The notes under the pieces are model-generated. The model made no database searches. It was given only the letters and a program-made list of their open reading frames with translations, and was not told the origin of the DNA. DNA of 36,453 bases from an uncultured Clostridia bacterium (GTDB lineage Bacteria > Bacillota > Clostridia > Oscillospirales > Ruminococcaceae), in the NCBI GenBank assembly GCA_947625455.1, contig CANQOJ010000003.1:1-36453 (forward strand). Direction: 5' to 3'. The number at the start of each line of letters is the position of its first letter. The stretch's first letter is position 1. A program made the translations under genes and the position numbers. Below, piece by piece: positions 33,300-36,453 of this stretch.

Positions 33300-33515
33300 A
33301 TGGCATTTTTTACACCGGTACTATTGTTACGCAGAAAAGTAATCGTAAAACGGTTGATTGCTTGCGGTGCGACCTCGGAAAAAATGGCAAAAACATTGGC
33401 TGAAGCAGGCGTGATCAATCCTAACGGTTTCGGTCGATTTACGCAGAAACTCGTAGAAATGGGAACGATACATATGACTTCCGACGGCAGATATTATGTA
33501 TCAGGCTGTCGATAA
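33300..33515 (+). CDS. Small basic protein of unknown function
   Basis: This 71-residue protein starts MAFFTPVLLLRRKVIVKRLI and has a winged-helix-like feel (ATSEKMAKTLAEAGVINPNG; FTQKLVEMGTIHMTSDGRYY), so a DNA-binding fold is possible but unproven. AGGAGG (33287-33292) sits 7 nt before ATG 33300. The final residues SGCR and the stop are encoded by the inserted element copy 3, so the original C-terminus was probably different. Confidence 0.7.
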   Translation: MAFFTPVLLLRRKVIVKRLIACGATSEKMAKTLAEAGVINPNGFGRFTQKLVEMGTIHMTSDGRYYVSGCR

Positions 33516-33680
33516 AGCCCCATCTGCGTCGTCAACGGCACAGCGTTTTCCGCCGCAGGCGGATAATGCGTGCAGGCACAAAGCCTAGCCGTAGCACCGT
33601 TTCAGCGTTTTGCGCTCGCGCATAATGCGTGCATCTGAGGCTTTCTCGACAGCCTGAGGTTGGACTTTTTATACAGTCTG
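33502..33680 (+). mobile_element. Terminal-inverted-repeat element (MITE-like), copy 3, with 7-bp target duplication
   Basis: This 179-bp copy starts CAGGCTGTCGATAAAGCCCCA (33502-33522). The inner arm (33636-33656) pairs with it, and the outer end is TATACAGTCTG. TATGTAT abuts both ends (33495-33501 and 33681-33687). Internal hairpins are TCCGCC-gca-GGCGGA (33549-33563), TGCGC-tc-GCGCA (33611-33622) and GGC-ACAAA-GCC. It lies across the end of the upstream gene and donates its stop codon. Confidence 0.85.
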
Positions 33681-33711
33681 TATGTATGAAAACTTTTTTA
33701 AAATAATGAAA

Positions 33712-33751
33712 CCCTTGAAAAAAATTGAACCTTTTTCAAGGGGTATTTTTT
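33712..33751 (+). terminator. Intrinsic terminator after element copy 3
   Basis: CCCTTGAAAAA (33712-33722) pairs with TTTTTCAAGGG (33732-33742), followed by GTATTTTTT. This is a clear stop for the accessory gene run before the patatin gene. The remaining sequence to 33870 shows no gene. Confidence 0.85.
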
Positions 33752-33870
33752 ACATAAAATGCCAACCCAAAGAAGAAATTTTGTCAAAAACCTACAGAAA
33801 ACCCGCAGATAAAACCCAAAAGATTTTAGTTTCTGCATAAAAAGAAGTTTACAAAAAGTTTAAATTCGGG

Positions 33871-33879
33871 TGTTAAAAT
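33871..33879 (+). promoter_or_regulatory. Extended -10 promoter of the patatin-like gene
   Basis: TG-T-TAAAAT (33871-33879). TTTACA is present, but 20 bp upstream of the -10, a poor spacing, so recognition probably relies on the TG extension. AAGGGTG precedes ATG 33915. Confidence 0.5.
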
Positions 33880-33914
33880 TAAAATTAGCAGAAATATAAC
33901 TAAGGGTGATTTTT

Positions 33915-34775
33915 ATGAAAACAGGACTAATTCTTGAGGGCGGAGCGGTTCGCGGAATATTCACGGCGGGCGTTCTTGACAGACTTATGGACGCGGGGAT
34001 TTATTTCCCGTATGTTATAGGTGTTTCAGCAGGCGGCGGAAATGCCATGAGTTATGTTTCAAGGCAGAGCGGACGCACAAAGGATATGCTTAATGTTCCG
34101 CGTTCGCAGTCTTATTACGGTTTCAGACAGTTTCTGGGAACGGGAAAGATAATAAACCTTGACAAGATGGTTTATGAATACCCGTTCAAGCAGTTCCCGT
34201 TTGATTTTGACACATATTTCCACAGCGGAATTGAAACAGAGTATGTCTGCACCTGCTGTGAAACAGGAGAAGCGGAGTATTTTTCCGAGGGAAGCGATAC
34301 TGAAAGACTGCTTAAAATCACAAAGGCTACGTGTTCTGTGCCTATGCTGTGCGATCCTGTTGAGATTGACGGAAAGCATTATCTTGACGGCAGTATTGCG
34401 GACTCTATCCCGCTTGAACATGCTCTGCAAAAGGGTTGTGATAAGCTTGTCGTTGTTCTTACAAAGCCAAGCAGCGACACACCGCCGACTGATTACAAAA
34501 AATTCCACGCGGTGATACACCAGATGTACAAACGTTTCCCGAAGTTTGAAGAAGCGTGCATGACGAGAGTTGAACGTTACATAGAAAATGTTGAACTTAT
34601 GAACAGGCTTGAAGATGAGGGGAAGATATTTGTATTCCGCCCGTCACTCCCCGCTATATCCAAGTTTGAAAAGGACAGTGAGAAAATCGACGAGTCATAC
34701 AACGACGGCTATATGCAGGCGGAAAATAAATTAGGACAACTGCTTGACTGGATGGGCGTTAAGCTGGTAAGCTGA
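33915..34775 (+). CDS. Patatin-like phospholipase
   Basis: This 286-residue cytoplasmic lipid acyl hydrolase has the oxyanion-hole stretch LILEGGAVRGIFTAGVLD, nucleophile elbow GVSAGG (G-x-S-x-G) and catalytic Asp in HYLDGSIADSIP. The layout matches bacterial RssA/YchK-like patatins. It probably hydrolyses phospholipid or lysophospholipid. ATG 33915 begins MKTGLILEGG after AAGGGTG. It is convergent with the fliB gene, and a long hairpin separates them. Confidence 0.93.
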   Translation: MKTGLILEGGAVRGIFTAGVLDRLMDAGIYFPYVIGVSAGGGNAMSYVSRQSGRTKDMLNVPRSQSYYGFRQFLGTGKIINLDKMVYEYPFKQFPFDFDTYFHSGIETEYVCTCCETGEAEYFSEGSDTERLLKITKATCSVPMLCDPVEIDGKHYLDGSIADSIPLEHALQKGCDKLVVVLTKPSSDTPPTDYKKFHAVIHQMYKRFPKFEEACMTRVERYIENVELMNRLEDEGKIFVFRPSLPAISKFEKDSEKIDESYNDGYMQAENKLGQLLDWMGVKLVS

Positions 34776-34800
34776 AAAAACGTTTGACAAGGGGGAAACC

Positions 34801-34948
34801 CTGCTAGAGGTTAGAAATCAAGAAGTTAGAGGCTAGAGTTGAAGCTAAAACAAGGTTTAAAAATGAAATCTTGTTTTAGTCTAAACTCTAGCCTCTGGCT
34901 TCTTAAAGCGTTATGCGCGTAGCGCATAATGCGTCTAACATCTAGCAG
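34801..34948. repeat. Long nested inverted repeat (heptad/palindrome family) between convergent genes
   Basis: Outer arms CTGCTAGAGGTTAGA (34801-34815) and TCTAACATCTAGCAG (34934-34948) pair 14/15. Inner arms 34820-34854 and 34870-34904 pair 30/35. A separate perfect hairpin GCGTTATGCGC-gta-GCGCATAATGC sits at 34908-34932. The right outer arm encodes the last residues (T-A-R-C) and stop of FliB. It may terminate transcription from both sides but lacks U-tracts. Confidence 0.8.
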
Positions 34949-35929
34949 TAAATATCTTTTCCGCAACATTCCTGTCGTGAATGACTGCCCTGTCAAATTC
35001 CGTCAGCTTTTCAAGGGCAAACTCGACACTGCCCTCAATTGCCGCCGCGCACATCAGCATATATGCCAAAACGCACACCGAAGCAAAAAACCTGCAGTTG
35101 TCCTCAATGCTTTCATCTTGAAAACAAAACGGCATTTTGAGTTCAAACAGGAAATTCAACGCAAGATTTCCGAAAAAGTACTTCGGGAAAATTTCTGCGC
35201 CGTTTGACAGCTTTTCACGGTCGGGTTTACCGTTTGTGAGTATTGCCGAAAGTGCGTTGCTATTTCCGAAAATATCCGAGTACAGCTTTGCCGATTTATC
35301 TAAGTCAATTTCAATCCCCGCAGCGGCAACCAGATTTTCCTCAAAAGTCCGTTTTTTGTCCGACAGGATATTGTACATCTTGCTGAAAATCTCATTTCTT
35401 GAACGTAATGCAGGATTAGCCTTGAACTCCTCTTCGCCCTCGCACAAAACCGCGCTTAAAATGACTTCATTTCCGTCCACCCTGACCTGCTTTTCGCACA
35501 TTTCGAGCGCATATTCGTCATTCAAAAGCATTCTTGCGATTTCGGGACAGCTTGCACTGCAGCACCTTGTCATAACGGCATTGTTGAAAACCGAAATTCT
35601 CGGATAAATACGGCAGGTGTTTGAAATAAATTCCTCGCCGAATGCCCGCTGTATTGAACACAGCGAGTTTTCCGCGAGGAAAGGACATTTCCTGTCCGAA
35701 AGATTTAAGTTGTATAAAACGCCGTTGTATTCGGGAATTTTGAGCATCTCAAACGCGCTTTCAACCTTTTTGCGCATTTCTTCCGACAAATCAAGAGCGC
35801 ACAGCTTTTTGTATTCATCATCAAGCCACACAAGGCTTTCCCAGCCGTTGCAGCAGTTGTTTTCGCAGCTTGCTCCTCTGCACGAAAATTCCCGAAAATA
35901 TTTCGGCTCTCTTATTATGTAGTATCCCA

Positions 35930-35930
<1 letters not shown>
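34935..35930 (-). CDS. fliB: FliB-type flagellin lysine N-methylase
   Basis: This 331-residue protein has the Cys-rich N-terminus typical of FliB: CRGASCENNCCNGWESLVWL, DRKCPFLAENSLCSIQ, ISNTCRIYPR and MTRCCSASCPEIA. The conserved cysteines suggest a metal or Fe-S site. FliB methylates surface lysines of flagellin. No flagellin gene is in the window, but the chemoreceptor agrees with motility. Salmonella FliB is about 400 residues, so this one is short, and its last residues come from the repeat at 34934-34948. The start overlaps the guaB stop (TGATG). Confidence 0.88.

Positions 35931-36453
<523 letters not shown>

Noticed and set aside
31125-33515. Integron gene-cassette array
   Set aside because: Gene ends share a short decamer, but no attC-like core sites or integrase were seen.
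10076-34948. CRISPR array as explanation for the repeat tracts
   Set aside because: Units are 7 nt without unique spacers and no cas genes are nearby.

Overview
This window looks like a chromosomal segment of a motile, Gram-positive, low-to-mid GC Clostridia species. An Oscillospirales/Ruminococcaceae-like organism is my best guess, from gene content and house style only: greA-lysS, ftsEX followed by an S41 protease, a YfhO protein, FliB plus a chemoreceptor, and strong GGAGG ribosome sites. I ran no similarity search, so family names come from motif recognition.

Layout. 1-2199: 3' end of an OmpR-type response regulator, its sensor kinase, and a VanY-like D,D-carboxypeptidase preceded by 11-bp-phased direct repeats. 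2278-7822: a complete Ter-associated biosynthetic module. terD is followed by an intrinsic terminator, then on the same minus strand a C-C bond lyase, an ATP-grasp ligase, a PRTase/TRSP protein and StiP, with a convergent HAD phosphatase closing the set. 8189-10075: a chemoreceptor. 10242-12815: a YfhO membrane protein. 13216-16239: an EAL phosphodiesterase and a GH26-like lipoprotein lacking both catalytic glutamates. 16226-23528 (minus strand): amidohydrolase, DUF4085-like protein, endonuclease III, CorC-like CBS protein, TatD nuclease, two unknown proteins and methionyl-tRNA synthetase. 23934-30650 (plus strand): a PucR/CdaR-type regulator, ftsE, ftsX, an S41 protease homologue whose catalytic serine is alanine, greA, lysS and a Dph6-like ATP pyrophosphatase. 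30651-33515: small accessory genes (DUF4177, GNAT, a membrane-anchored XRE regulator, a SUFU-domain protein, an unknown). 33915-36453: a patatin-like phospholipase, FliB, and the 3' end of guaB.

The most unusual material is between genes. Three 177-180 bp copies of a terminal-inverted-repeat element lie at 14432-14608, 21408-21587 and 33502-33680. Two have perfect flanking direct repeats (10 and 7 bp) that look like target-site duplications, and the arms show compensatory changes. Two relics lie near 2194 and 13002. A second family combines heptanucleotide tandem repeats (CTAGAGG/TAAGAGG type) with short GC-rich palindromes of the form GCGTT..N-stem..AATGC. The same palindromes occur inside the first element, so the two families are modular relatives. 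Several copies supply the stop codon or last residues of a neighbouring gene.

Two enzyme-like proteins (GH26, S41) appear catalytically dead, and two genes (stiP, Dph6-like) look as if they start at AUU and AUA codons. No tRNA, rRNA, CRISPR array, transposase or prophage gene was found.
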